From NCBI RefSeq assembly GCF_002155915.1, contig NZ_MUME01000012.1:1-48309 (forward strand): DNA of 48,309 bases, in the 5' to 3' direction. A program made the position numbers and the translations under genes. This document shows positions 1 through 10,461 of this stretch, piece by piece. Positions within the stretch are counted from its first letter, which is position 1. Every line of letters starts with the position of its first letter. The DNA is from Streptomyces thermovulgaris (GTDB lineage: Bacteria; Actinomycetota; Actinomycetes; Streptomycetales; Streptomycetaceae). The notes under the pieces were generated by a model, which ran no database searches, was not told the origin of the DNA, and worked only from the letters and a program-made list of their open reading frames with translations.

Positions 1-70
1 GGACGGGAGAGACGAGGGGCGGAAGGAACGGGACGGGGGCGGGCGAGGAGCGCTCCCGTCGCCGCCGCGG
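1..70. other. Window edge, no gene seen
   Basis: Short purine-rich stretch between the window edge and the stop codon of the histidine kinase. No gene, hairpin or operator is apparent. Confidence 0.5.
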
Positions 71-1891
<1,821 letters not shown>

Positions 1892-1923
1892 TCATCACGG
1901 TGCCCGGCCGGCCTTGGCAACTG

Positions 1924-1951
1924 ATGAAATTGCAAAACTTTGCAATTTCAT
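1924..1951. promoter_or_regulatory. Palindromic operator upstream of the SulP gene
   Basis: Perfect 28-bp inverted repeat with 13-bp arms (ATGAAATTGCAAA and its complement) and a 2-nt centre, 53 bp upstream of the SulP start. Its core AATTGC-N8-GCAATT recurs at 3716-3737 before the arsR-type gene. ArsR/SmtB repressors bind such AT-rich palindromes, so this is the probable site of the regulator at 3791-4162. Confidence 0.8.
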
Positions 1952-2004
1952 AGATCCTATGGCGGTTCCCCGACCACCGAGAGAAAGCCGAGGTTCACCG
2001 CTCG

Positions 2005-3741
2005 ATGACGTCCGTACTCAGCCGGGGCCGGTCCCGGATCGCGTCCCTGCTGCCATCACGGGCCGATCTGGCCGGCATGGGCCGCAACCCCCGCCGCGAC
2101 CTGCTCGCCGGCCTGACCGTGGCGATCGTCGCCCTCCCGCTCGCCCTCGGCTTCGGCGTCTCCTCCGGGCTCGGTGCCGAGGCAGGACTGGCCACCGCGG
2201 TGGTCGCGGGCGCGCTCGCCGCGCTGTTCGGCGGTTCCGACTTCCAGGTGTCCGGGCCCACCGGCGCCATGACGGTGGTCCTGGTGCCGATCTTCGCCCA
2301 GCACGGCGCCTCCGGGGTGCTCACGGTCGGGCTGCTGGCCGGTGTGATGCTGGTCGCCCTGGCCGCGCTGCGGGCCGGGAAGTACATGCGGTACGTGCCC
2401 GCTCCCGTGGTGGAGGGCTTCACCCTGGGCATCGCCTGCGTGATCGGCCTGCAGCAGATCCCGAACGCGCTCGGGGTGGAGCAGCCCGAGGGCGAGCGGG
2501 TGCTCGTCGTCGCCTGGCGGGCCCTGGAGGAGTTCGCACGGCACCCGAACTGGGCGGCGCTCGGCTGCGCCCTCGCGGTCGCCGCGGTCATGCTCGTGGG
2601 CGCGCGGTGGCGGCCGACCGTGCCGTTCTCCATCCTCGCCGTGATCGCGGCGACCGTCACCGTCGAGGTGGCCGGTCTGGAGGGGGTGCGGCCGATCGGC
2701 GACCTGCCCTCCGGGCTGCCCGCGCCGTCCCTGGACTTCCTCGACCCCGGCGCGCTCGGTTCGCTGCTCGCCCCGGCGGTGGCGGTCGCCGCGCTGGCCG
2801 CGCTGGAGTCCCTGCTGTCCGCCTCGGTCGCCGACGGCATGACGGTGGGCCGGCAGCACGACCCGGACCGGGAGCTGTTCGGACAGGGACTGGCCAACAT
2901 CGCCTCTCCCCTGTTCGGCGGAGTGCCCGCGACCGGCGCGATAGCCCGGACCGCCGTCAACGTCCGCACCGGAGCCTGCTCGCGGCTCTCCTCCCTCACC
3001 CACGCCGTCGTCCTCGCGGTGATCGTCTTCGCCGCCGCCCCGCTGGTGTCCCGCATTCCGCTGGCGGCCCTGGCGGGCGTCCTGCTGGCGACCGCGGTCC
3101 GCATGGTCGAGGTCGGCTCGCTGCGGGCCATGGCCAAGGCGACCCGTTCGGACGCGGCGATCCTCTCCCTGACCGCCCTGGCCACGCTGGCCCTGGACCT
3201 GGTCCAGGCGGTCGTCATCGGCCTCCTCCTGGCCGGTGCCCTGGCGCTGCGCGCCGTGGCCCGCCAGGCCCGCCTCGACCAGATACCCCTGGACCAGGGC
3301 GACCACAGCCGCGAGGAGCACGCCCTGCTCGCCGAGCACATCGTCGCCTACCGCATCGACGGGCCGCTGTTCTTCGCCGCCGCCCACCGCTTCCTGCTGG
3401 AGCTGAGCGAGGTGGCCGACGTGCGCGTGGTGATCCTGCGCATGTCCCGCATCTCCACCATGGACGCCACCGGGGCCCTGGTGCTCAAGGACGCCGTGGA
3501 GAAGCTCAACCGGCGCGGCATCGTCGTCCTGGCCTCCGGCATACGCCCCGGCCAGCGCCAGGTCCTGAACTCCGTCGGTGTGCTGGACCTGCTGCACCGC
3601 AAGGGCGGGGAGTACGCCACCACACCCGAGGCGATCCGGGCCGCGCGCGCCTACCTGGAGACGGCCGGCCTGCTGCAGCCGGGGGAGGCTCCGGACGCTT
3701 CCCAGCCCGCGCACGGAATTGCGCGATTGCGCAATTCTTGA
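2005..3741 (+). CDS. SulP family anion transporter with STAS domain
   Basis: A 578-residue SulP (SLC26-type) inner-membrane transporter. The N-terminal part has many hydrophobic helices and the family signature around FQVSGPTGAMTVVL, GIACVIGLQQIPNALG and LFGGVPATGAIARTAVN. A cytoplasmic STAS domain occupies about residues 440-550 (MSRISTMDATGALVLKD). Family members move sulfate, bicarbonate or other anions; the substrate cannot be read from sequence. The ATG at 2005 follows a weak GAGG-type site. A palindromic operator lies upstream, and a second matching palindrome overlaps the last codons, just before a co-oriented ArsR-type regulator 49 nt downstream. The arrangement suggests a two-gene unit repressed by the downstream ArsR protein in response to an unknown ligand. 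No carbonic anhydrase gene is adjacent. Confidence 0.92.
   Translation: MTSVLSRGRSRIASLLPSRADLAGMGRNPRRDLLAGLTVAIVALPLALGFGVSSGLGAEAGLATAVVAGALAALFGGSDFQVSGPTGAMTVVLVPIFAQHGASGVLTVGLLAGVMLVALAALRAGKYMRYVPAPVVEGFTLGIACVIGLQQIPNALGVEQPEGERVLVVAWRALEEFARHPNWAALGCALAVAAVMLVGARWRPTVPFSILAVIAATVTVEVAGLEGVRPIGDLPSGLPAPSLDFLDPGALGSLLAPAVAVAALAALESLLSASVADGMTVGRQHDPDRELFGQGLANIASPLFGGVPATGAIARTAVNVRTGACSRLSSLTHAVVLAVIVFAAAPLVSRIPLAALAGVLLATAVRMVEVGSLRAMAKATRSDAAILSLTALATLALDLVQAVVIGLLLAGALALRAVARQARLDQIPLDQGDHSREEHALLAEHIVAYRIDGPLFFAAAHRFLLELSEVADVRVVILRMSRISTMDATGALVLKDAVEKLNRRGIVVLASGIRPGQRQVLNSVGVLDLLHRKGGEYATTPEAIRAARAYLETAGLLQPGEAPDASQPAHGIARLRNS
3716..3737. promoter_or_regulatory. Second palindromic operator, before the arsR-type gene
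   Basis: Perfect inverted repeat with 9-bp arms (GAATTGCGC and complement) around GATT, overlapping the 3' end of the SulP gene and 53 bp before the ArsR-type start. It shares AATTGC-N8-GCAATT with 1924-1951, pointing to one repressor controlling both genes. Confidence 0.78.
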
Positions 3742-3790
3742 TGTTGTTACCGCCTGTTGCGACGCCCACGAGCAGAGCCAGGACGAAACG

Positions 3791-4162
3791 ATGGTGACCA
3801 CGCCGCTCTACCAACTGAAGGCCGAGTTCTTCAAGACGCTCGGTCATCCCGCACGCATCCGTGTCCTGGAGCTGCTCAGCGAACGCGAGCACGCGGTGTC
3901 CGAGATGCTGCCCGAGGTGGGCATCGAACCCGCCGCCCTCTCCCAGCAACTGGCCGTCCTGCGCCGGGCCGGCCTGGTCGTCTCCCGCAAGCAGGGCTCG
4001 ACCGTCCACTACTCGCTGACCGATCCGCACGTGGCCGAGCTGCTGCGGGTGGCACGGACGATCCTGTCCGGAGTCCTCGCGGGGCAGGCGGAGATGCTGG
4101 CCGACCTGCAGGCGGCGCAGGGCGAGAGCCCGCGCCCGCCCGGCAGCGCCCCGGCCCGCTGA
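3791..4162 (+). CDS. ArsR/SmtB family repressor linked to SulP
   Basis: A 123-residue winged-helix regulator. The ArsR core starts FFKTLGHPARIRVLELLSE, and the recognition helix is in EPAALSQQLAVLRRAGLV, followed by the wing (SRKQGSTVHYSLTD). There are no cysteines in the DNA-binding helix or at the N-terminus, so the classical thiol arsenite or cadmium sites are absent and it may sense another ligand or redox state. ATG 3791 is chosen because the family N-terminus begins there; the frame stays open further upstream through the operator. It probably represses itself and the SulP transporter through the two operators. The C-terminal tail after about residue 105 is Pro/Ala-rich and probably disordered. 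Confidence 0.9.
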   Translation: MVTTPLYQLKAEFFKTLGHPARIRVLELLSEREHAVSEMLPEVGIEPAALSQQLAVLRRAGLVVSRKQGSTVHYSLTDPHVAELLRVARTILSGVLAGQAEMLADLQAAQGESPRPPGSAPAR

Positions 4163-4439
4163 CGAACCGCTCCCGGAGCCCCGCCACGAGTGGCGGCGGG
4201 CCCCGGGACCGGGCGGGACGGCCGACGGCGATTCCGGACGCCGCGGCGGCGGACGCGCCCGCGGTCGGCCGGGCCCGGGTGGCGCCGGCGCCCGCTGCTC
4301 GCTGCCCGCGGTCACGTGGCGATCGGGACGACGGCGCAGAGGAACGCGAGACGCACGAGACGCACAAGAAACACCAAGAAACACGGAGAAGGCCGCTCGT
4401 CCGGTGTGCCGTGTGCCTGTACCCGGACGGGCGTGCCGG
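4163..4439. other. Gene-free stretch downstream of the arsR-type gene
   Basis: No frame shows convincing Streptomyces codon bias here. Around 4345-4390 there are short A-rich imperfect direct repeats (GAGACGCAC, AAGAAACAC). I saw no terminator hairpin. Confidence 0.4.
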
Positions 4440-4760
4440 GCACGGAACGCACCAGGGCGCACCCATGGCGGGGTGGCCGCCGTCCGCCTGGATCACGTCG
4501 ATCCCGCTGATGCGCCGGCCTCGCAACGTCCTTGAGAAAGCACCACCTGCGGGCCGACACGGTCGAGCGGCGCGCCGTCGAGAGCGACGCCGAGCAGGAC
4601 GGGAGCGCGGCCGAGGTCCGCTCGATCTCCGCCCAGGACGGCAGCGCACGGCGCCTGTCCACGCCGCGCACGGCGATCGGGAAACGCAGGCGGTTCTTGC
4701 GACGGGCGAGGCCGGCCGCGGTGAGGACGCCGTACAGGAGCGGCCCGGTGAAACGGCAGG
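4440..4760 (-). pseudogene. Broken molybdopterin-dependent (sulfite-oxidase-like) oxidoreductase
   Basis: Three minus-strand frames read in order resemble one family of Moco-domain (oxidoreductase molybdopterin-binding) proteins. Frame one, from about 4752, has FTGPLLYGVLTAAG and then RFPIAVRG and SWAEIE. Frame two, about 4610-4515, has APVLLGVALDGAPLDRVGP. Frame three, from about 4525, has RRISGIDVIQADGG. In intact relatives, as I recall them, these blocks are consecutive in one reading frame. So at least two frameshifts lie between about 4620 and 4520, and no single open frame can encode the protein. The N-terminus is not recognisable. The remnant is divergent from the molybdate-binding lipoprotein at 5073. 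It could reflect sequencing errors, but two shifts within 100 bp argue for decay. Confidence 0.72.
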
Positions 4761-5072
4761 TGCCGGATGCCGCCGGCGGCGCACCCGGCCCGCCGTTCCC
4801 TGCAAACGCATGTGCGAGGACTTCCCGCACGATACTTCGCAGACGCGAGGAAGCAGGCGGCTTCATCCCCGCACATGCGCCAGTATCATCGCCGTATGCG
4901 CAGCCACTGGACCGGAGGCGCGATCGCCCTGCCCGGTGCCGGCACCGGCACCATGAGGCGCCTGGGCGACCGCGGGAGACCGACCGCTGCGGTCGCCGAA
5001 GGACCGCGGACGCGCCCGTTCAGGACCACCAGGACCAGACGAGTCCGTTCAGGACCAGAGGGAGTCGGCCCC
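4761..5072. other. Intergenic region upstream of modA
   Basis: About 310 bp between the molybdopterin pseudogene and the modA start. No gene is supported. ATGCGC occurs twice near 4875-4905, but no clear ModE-type palindrome or promoter could be fixed by eye. Confidence 0.35.
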
Positions 5073-5885
5073 GTGACCATCCGTTCCGTCCGCCGGACCC
5101 GCCGCATGCTGCGGGTGACCGGGACAGGTGCCGTCGCCCTCGTGGCCCTCGGCGCCTGCTCGCCGCCCGGCTCGGACTCCTCCGCGTCCGCCTCCTCGTC
5201 GTCGAAGCCGTCCGGTGAGGTGACGGTCTTCGCGGCCGCCTCGCTCAAGGAGAGCTTCACCGCCCTGGGCAGGAAGTTCGAGAAGGACCACCCGGGCACG
5301 AAGGTCGCCTTCAGCTTCGGCGGCAGCGACACGCTCGCCGCGAGCATCACCGCCGGCGCCCCGGCCGACGTGTTCGCCGCCGCCGGTCCCAGGCCGATGG
5401 AGATCGTCACGGAGAGAGGGGAGACGGCCGGCGCCCCGGCCGCCTTCGTCCGCAACCGGCTGGAGATCGCCACCCTGCCGGACGCCCCCGACAAGCCGGC
5501 CTCCCTGAAGGACCTCACCAGGTCCGGTCTGAAGGTCGTGCTCTGCGACAGGACGGTGCCGTGCGGCGCCGCCGCGCAGAAGGCCCTGGCCGCCGGCGGC
5601 GTCGAGCTCACCCCGGTGTCCTACGAGAAGGACGTCAAGTCCGCCTTGAACAAGGTGGTGCTGAAGGAGGCCGACGCCGCCCTCGTCTACAGGACCGATG
5701 TGAAGGCGGCGGGTGACAAGGTGCAGGGCGTGGACTTCCCCGAATCCGCCAGGGCCGTCAACGACTACCCCATCGCCCTGCTCAAGAACGCCCGGAACGC
5801 CGAGGCCGCCAAGGCGTTCATCGCGCTGGTGCGGTCCCCCGAGGGTCAGCGGGTGCTGGCCGAGGCCGGTTTCCTCAAGCCGTGA
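5073..5885 (+). CDS. modA: Molybdate ABC transporter substrate-binding lipoprotein ModA
   Basis: A 270-residue periplasmic-binding-type lipoprotein. It has a basic N-terminus, a hydrophobic segment and a lipobox ending VALGAC, a Ser-rich linker, and then the ModA fold starting VTVFAAASLKESFTALG. Further ModA hallmarks are GSDTLAASITAGAPADVFAAA and NDYPIALLKNA. It should capture molybdate (or tungstate) for an ABC importer and so feed molybdenum cofactor enzymes. GTG 5073 is chosen because AGAGGGA lies about 8 nt upstream and the signal peptide begins there; the longer open frame is unlike the family. No permease or ATPase gene (modB, modC) follows, so this ModA is an orphan or works with an importer elsewhere. 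Moco-type genes in the window lie at 4440-4760 (broken), 9862 and 31627. Confidence 0.92.
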   Translation: MTIRSVRRTRRMLRVTGTGAVALVALGACSPPGSDSSASASSSSKPSGEVTVFAAASLKESFTALGRKFEKDHPGTKVAFSFGGSDTLAASITAGAPADVFAAAGPRPMEIVTERGETAGAPAAFVRNRLEIATLPDAPDKPASLKDLTRSGLKVVLCDRTVPCGAAAQKALAAGGVELTPVSYEKDVKSALNKVVLKEADAALVYRTDVKAAGDKVQGVDFPESARAVNDYPIALLKNARNAEAAKAFIALVRSPEGQRVLAEAGFLKP

Positions 5886-6464
5886 TCCCGCTCCGCAAGA
5901 CCGGTGCCGCGCCCCGCCCCCCACGGGTGAGCCACGGCCTCGCCGCACCGGCGCAGACCTCCCGCCCGCGCTCTCCTGCCCGCCCCGGCCCCGCCTGGGT
6001 CAGCGGCTCCAGGACAGGACCCGCTTCCGCGTCCGCGACGACGCGGGGCACATGCCCAAGGACGTCGGCCAGGCGCCCGGTTCCGGCATCGGCGCGAGCG
6101 GCCACCGGCGACCGCGGCACCTCCGCGGCAGGCGACCCCTGCGGCTCGTGCCCTCGCACCGGGTCTCCGCACGACGGGCGGCGCAGACGTCCGGGCAAGG
6201 CCGATCCGGGGAGTGCCCGGACTCTCCGTCACGACGCGGGGCGGCGTTCGCCGGTGCGCCGTGTGCGCGTTCTGCGGGTCTTCGTGCCGATGCTCCGCGT
6301 CGCGGCGGAAGCACGACCGGGACGGTCCGGACTTTGAACTCTTCGCCGACAAAGCGTGGACATGCCAAGCAGAAGTCTTCTACCGTGGCGGCACAAGTGC
6401 AGCGCAAACCCAGCAGACCGGAACGATTTCCGGCACGGTCCGGTCCCCAACTCGTGGAGGACCA
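5886..6464. other. Region without a recognised gene, downstream of modA
   Basis: No modB or modC is present. A minus-strand stretch (about 5990-6120) has coding-like third-position bias but matches nothing I recognise and lacks a convincing start. The last 20 nt contain the GGAGG used by the TTG start at 6465. Confidence 0.4.
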
Positions 6465-9400
6465 TTGCCCCAACGTCTGTTTCCGCGCGCCAGAAGACAC
6501 TTGATCCCCCTGCTGGCCGGGGCCTTCCTCGTCGGCGGTCCATGCTCCGCTCCCCCGGCTTCCGCCGCGCCCGCGGACATCCCCCCGCAGGAGCCGGGAG
6601 TCACCCTCCGTGTGTTCGACGTGCAGACGCCGCTGAGCAAGCTGTGCACCCTGAAACCCGGTCAGACTCCCAACCACGACAAGCTGATGCCGAGGATCGA
6701 CTGGTCCACGGCCGACGACTTCGGCGGGTTCACCGACCACTTCGTCACCGAGACGTCCGGTTATCTGAACGTGCCGCGCACCGGCAGCTATGTGTTCCGT
6801 CTCACCAGCGACGACGGTTCACGGCTGACCATCGACGGCGAGACCGTGATCGACCACGACGGGCTCCACGGGAGCGAGCCGAAGGACGGTGCGGTCCATC
6901 TCACCGCCGGTGCGCACCCGTTCCGCATCGACCACTTCGAACGGGACGGCGACCAGCGGCTCCAGCTGGCCTGGAGGCCCCCGGGCGAGAGCGACTTCGC
7001 GGTCGTGCCCCGTGAGGCGCTGAGCACCGACGCCGGTGTCGTCCGGGTCACCTCACCGGGCCGCAAGGAGTGCGAGGAGAGCGGCGACTCCCCCGGCGAC
7101 GGTCTGCCGCTGAACTCCGTACGCCCCGACCTGACGCTCACCGACCTGCGCCCGGAGGGCTTCAAGCCGCAGGTCAGCGGCATGGACTGGCTGCCCGACG
7201 GGCGGCTTGCGATCAGCACGTGGGGCGGCACTGACAACGTTGCCGGAGAGGTGTATCTGCTCGACAACGTGACCGGCCGGACGAGCCGGGACAAGGTCAC
7301 CGTGAAGAAGGTGGCGAGCGGGCTGCGCGAACCCATGGGCATCAAGTACGTGGACGGTTCGCTGTACGTCTCGCAGAAGCACGAGCTGACCCGGCTGGTC
7401 GACAAGGACGGCGACGAGGTGACCGACGAGTACCGCACGGTCGCCACCTGGCCGTACGGCGGGAACTTCCACGAGTTCGCCTTCGGCCTGCTCTACCGGG
7501 ACGGTCACTTCTACGTGAACCTCTCCGTCGCCATCGACTACGGCGGCGCGACCACCACTCCGCAGCCCGCGCCCGGACGCGGAGTCACGTACAGGATCAA
7601 CAAGAGGACGGGGCGCATCACCCCGGTCGCGGGCGGCCTGCGGACTCCCAACGGCATCGGCTGGGGTCCCGAGGGCGGCATCTTCGTCACCGACAACCAG
7701 GGCGGATGGCTTCCCGCGTCGAAGCTCGTCCAGATCGAGCAGGGCCGCTTCTTCAACCACTACACCGAGCCCCCGGGCATCTTCGACGACTCCCCCGTCA
7801 CCGAGCCGGTGCTGTGGCTGCCGCAGAACGAGATCGCCAACTCGCCCTCCACTCCGCTGTATCTGAAGAAGGGCCCCTTCGCCGGGCAGATGCTGCTGGG
7901 CGACGTCACCTACGGCGGTCTGCAGCGCGCCTATCTGGAGAAGGTGCAGGGCCAGTACCAGGGCGCCGTCTTCCGCTACACCCAGGGCCTCGAGGCCGGC
8001 GTCAACCGCATCGTCCTGGGGCCCGACGGCGCGATCTACGCCGGCGGTCTGGGAGCCGACGGCAACTGGGGGCAGGAGGGCAAGCTCAGGTACGGCCTGC
8101 AGAAGCTGACCCCGAACGGCAGGAACACCTTCGACATCAAGTCGATGCGTGCCGTGCCCGGCGGTTTCGACCTGACGTACACCCAGCCCCTTTCCGCCGC
8201 CACCGCCGAACGGCTCGCCGCCCGCTACCGCGTCGAGCAGTGGCGCTACACGCCCACCACGGACTACGGAGGCCGGAAGATCGCCGAGGAGACGCTTCCC
8301 GTGCGCTCGGCGACGCTCTCCGAGGACGGCCGTACCGTCAGGCTCCGGCTGGACGGTCTGAAGCTGGGCCGCGTGGTCCACGTCCGCTCCCCGCGTCCCT
8401 TCACCTCGGCCGCCGGTGAACCGCTGTGGAGCACCGAGGCCTGGTACACCCTCAACCGGATGCCCGGCAAGCAGCCGCCTCCCGCCACCCTGTACGAGGC
8501 CGAGGAGGCACGCCTCACCGGCAAGGCCGGCATCAACACCGACCACACGGGCCATTCCGGCAGCGGTTTCGTCGACCGCTACACCACCGAGGGCAAGGCC
8601 GCCACGACCTTCGAGGTGACGGTCCCGAAGACCGGCTCCTACGACGTGGGCCTGCGCTACTCCAACGGGCCGCACCCGTTCCAGGGCACCAAGTCCCTCT
8701 CCCTGTACGTCAACGGGAAGAAGGTGCGGCAGACGAGGCTCGCCTCCACCGGTGACTGGGACTCCTGGTCGACGCAGACCGAGAAGCTGGCCCTGCGCGC
8801 CGGGCAGAACACGATCTCCTACCGGTACGACCCCGGCGACACCGGTCATGTCAACCTCGACCTGATCACCGTCCGCCCGCACGGGGTCCCGGTCACCCTC
8901 TTCGACGGAACGGCCGCGTCGCAGGCCCAGTGGCAGCACACAGACGGCAGAGCCCTGCGGTGGCCGCTCACCGACGAGAAGTCGATGGAGGTGTGCTGCG
9001 GTGACATCCGCACCCTGGAGGCGTACCAGGACTTCGCCCTGCACGTGGAGTTCCGCATCCCCCAGCTGCCTCCCGACGTCACCGGACAGGACCGGGGAAA
9101 CAGCGGCGTCTACCTCCAGGACCGCTACGAGCTCCAGATCCTCGACTCCTACGGCGACACCTCGCCGGCCGCCGACGGGGCCGGGGCGATCTATCTGAAG
9201 CGGGCGCCGGACATCAACGCGGCCACGGCTCCCGAGACCTGGCAGACCTATGACGTGGTCTTCCGCGCGGCCCGCTACGACGACAACGGCCGCAAGACCG
9301 CCGACGCCCGGGTCACGGTGATCTGGAACGGCAAGAAGGTCCACGACGACGTGACCGTCGACGGACCCACCGCGGGAGGCAGGGCGGAAGGCCCCGCCGC

Positions 9401-9473
9401 GGGGGCGATCCGGCTGCAGGACCACGGGAACAAGGTCAGGTTCCGCAACATCCGGATCACGCCTCTGCCGTGA
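6465..9473 (+). CDS. Secreted multidomain protein: PA14, beta-propeller, CBM-like, DUF1080
   Basis: A 1002-residue exported protein. The TTG at 6465 has a perfect GGAGG 4 nt upstream and begins a clear signal peptide (basic run, hydrophobic core, cleavage near ASAAPA); the open frame extends to 6213 but that part is not coding-like. Domains in order: PA14 at about residues 45-170 (GSYVFRLTSDDGSRLTIDG), a glucose/sorbosone-dehydrogenase-type propeller at 220-550 (SGMDWLPDGRLAISTWGG, PNGIGWGPEGGIFVTDNQGG), a linker domain, a CBM6/35-like module at 675-800 (TLYEAEEARLTG), and a DUF1080 (3-keto-disaccharide hydrolase, GH16-like jelly roll) domain at 809-1002 with NSGVYLQDRYELQILDSYG. The layout suggests binding and processing of extracellular glycans. 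Which domain is catalytic and on what substrate is unknown. No operon partner is evident. Confidence 0.85.
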   Translation: MPQRLFPRARRHLIPLLAGAFLVGGPCSAPPASAAPADIPPQEPGVTLRVFDVQTPLSKLCTLKPGQTPNHDKLMPRIDWSTADDFGGFTDHFVTETSGYLNVPRTGSYVFRLTSDDGSRLTIDGETVIDHDGLHGSEPKDGAVHLTAGAHPFRIDHFERDGDQRLQLAWRPPGESDFAVVPREALSTDAGVVRVTSPGRKECEESGDSPGDGLPLNSVRPDLTLTDLRPEGFKPQVSGMDWLPDGRLAISTWGGTDNVAGEVYLLDNVTGRTSRDKVTVKKVASGLREPMGIKYVDGSLYVSQKHELTRLVDKDGDEVTDEYRTVATWPYGGNFHEFAFGLLYRDGHFYVNLSVAIDYGGATTTPQPAPGRGVTYRINKRTGRITPVAGGLRTPNGIGWGPEGGIFVTDNQGGWLPASKLVQIEQGRFFNHYTEPPGIFDDSPVTEPVLWLPQNEIANSPSTPLYLKKGPFAGQMLLGDVTYGGLQRAYLEKVQGQYQGAVFRYTQGLEAGVNRIVLGPDGAIYAGGLGADGNWGQEGKLRYGLQKLTPNGRNTFDIKSMRAVPGGFDLTYTQPLSAATAERLAARYRVEQWRYTPTTDYGGRKIAEETLPVRSATLSEDGRTVRLRLDGLKLGRVVHVRSPRPFTSAAGEPLWSTEAWYTLNRMPGKQPPPATLYEAEEARLTGKAGINTDHTGHSGSGFVDRYTTEGKAATTFEVTVPKTGSYDVGLRYSNGPHPFQGTKSLSLYVNGKKVRQTRLASTGDWDSWSTQTEKLALRAGQNTISYRYDPGDTGHVNLDLITVRPHGVPVTLFDGTAASQAQWQHTDGRALRWPLTDEKSMEVCCGDIRTLEAYQDFALHVEFRIPQLPPDVTGQDRGNSGVYLQDRYELQILDSYGDTSPAADGAGAIYLKRAPDINAATAPETWQTYDVVFRAARYDDNGRKTADARVTVIWNGKKVHDDVTVDGPTAGGRAEGPAAGAIRLQDHGNKVRFRNIRITPLP

Positions 9474-9861
9474 TCCCGTGATCCCCGCTCCGCCGTGATC
9501 CCCGGCCGGGTCGGGCGGGCCCTCGTGGCCGTCCGGCCCGGCCCGGGCCTGCTCCCGGTGCCGTACGCCCCGAGCCCGCACGGACTGCCGGCGGCCGAGT
9601 TGCGGCCCGAGGCGATTGGCCGACCATGGAGAAGTGCGCTGCGAGCCTCCAGGTGCACGTATGCCCACATCCGTCCACGTCGCCCGGCCGCCGATGCGCC
9701 GAACCCCGGCACACCGAACGCCGGACAAGGCACCGCACGACACCCGTCCTTGATCGTGTCCCCGTCCGCACGCACCGGCCGCGCCCGGACGAGGGGGCGC
9801 ACAGCGGGAAGCGGAAACCGACGCACGCGCCCGCGTGCACCTGCGACGAGGGGAGTCATCC
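9474..9861. other. Intergenic region, no gene seen
   Basis: About 390 bp between the PA14/DUF1080 protein and the Moco operon. GTGATCCC recurs three times just after the stop (9468-9505), without forming a strong hairpin. The promoter of the next operon should lie here, but I could not fix -35/-10 boxes. Confidence 0.4.
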
Positions 9862-10461
9862 GTGAGCGGCTTCTCGCCGGGCTTTCGCGGCAGGACTCAC
9901 GCCTTCGAGGGACGGCTGCCCCCGGGGCAGTACCCGACCGAGTCGTTCCCGGTCCTGTCCGCCGGTCCCACCCCCCATGTGCCGACGGAGGACTGGTCGC
10001 TGACCGTCACCAGCGAGACCGGTGAGAGCCGCACATGGAGCTGGGAGGAGATGACGGCCCTGCCGCAGCAGCATCCCACCGTGGACATCCACTGCGTCAC
10101 CCGCTGGTCGAAGTTCGACACACGGTGGAGCGGCGTGGGGCTCGACACCCTCCTCGAGCAGGTGGAGAGCGACGCCGGCTTCGTCGTCGCGGAGTCCTAC
10201 GACGGCTACACCACCAACCTCCCGCTGGAGGACCTCACCGGCAACAAGGCGTGGCTGGTCCACTCCTTCGACGGCTACCCGCTCGCCCCCGAGCACGGCG
10301 GACCGGCCCGTCTGCTGATCCCGCACCTGTACTTCTGGAAGTCGGCCAAGTGGGTCAGGGCACTGCGGTTCACCACGGAGAACGAGCCCGGGTTCTGGGA
10401 GTCGGCCGGCTATCACGACCACGGCGACCCCTGGCGCGAACAGCGCTACTGGAACGACTGA
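9862..10461 (+). CDS. Sulfite-oxidase-like molybdopterin oxidoreductase
   Basis: A 199-residue single-domain Moco protein of the oxidoreductase molybdopterin-binding superfamily (sulfite oxidase / YedY fold). The molybdenum-ligating cysteine is in VDIHCVTRWSKFDTRWSGV, and the cofactor pocket continues with SYDGYTTNLPLED and GGPARLLIPHLYFWKSAKW. No Tat or Sec signal is visible, so it is probably cytoplasmic, unlike YedY. GTG 9862 is used because GAGGGGA lies about 8 nt upstream; the frame opens slightly earlier. Its TGA overlaps the ATG of the downstream flavoprotein (TGATG), implying translational coupling, so electrons probably pass between the Moco centre and the NAD(P)H-flavin domain. The substrate is unknown. 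Confidence 0.9.
   Translation: MSGFSPGFRGRTHAFEGRLPPGQYPTESFPVLSAGPTPHVPTEDWSLTVTSETGESRTWSWEEMTALPQQHPTVDIHCVTRWSKFDTRWSGVGLDTLLEQVESDAGFVVAESYDGYTTNLPLEDLTGNKAWLVHSFDGYPLAPEHGGPARLLIPHLYFWKSAKWVRALRFTTENEPGFWESAGYHDHGDPWREQRYWND

Noticed and set aside
4312..4866. Intact 184-residue minus-strand gene
   Set aside because: Only its middle part has the Moco-protein signature; the next family blocks continue in other frames, so it was called a pseudogene.
9468..9505. Triple GTGATCCC repeat as a terminator or regulatory array
   Set aside because: The copies are short, irregularly spaced and do not form a strong hairpin.
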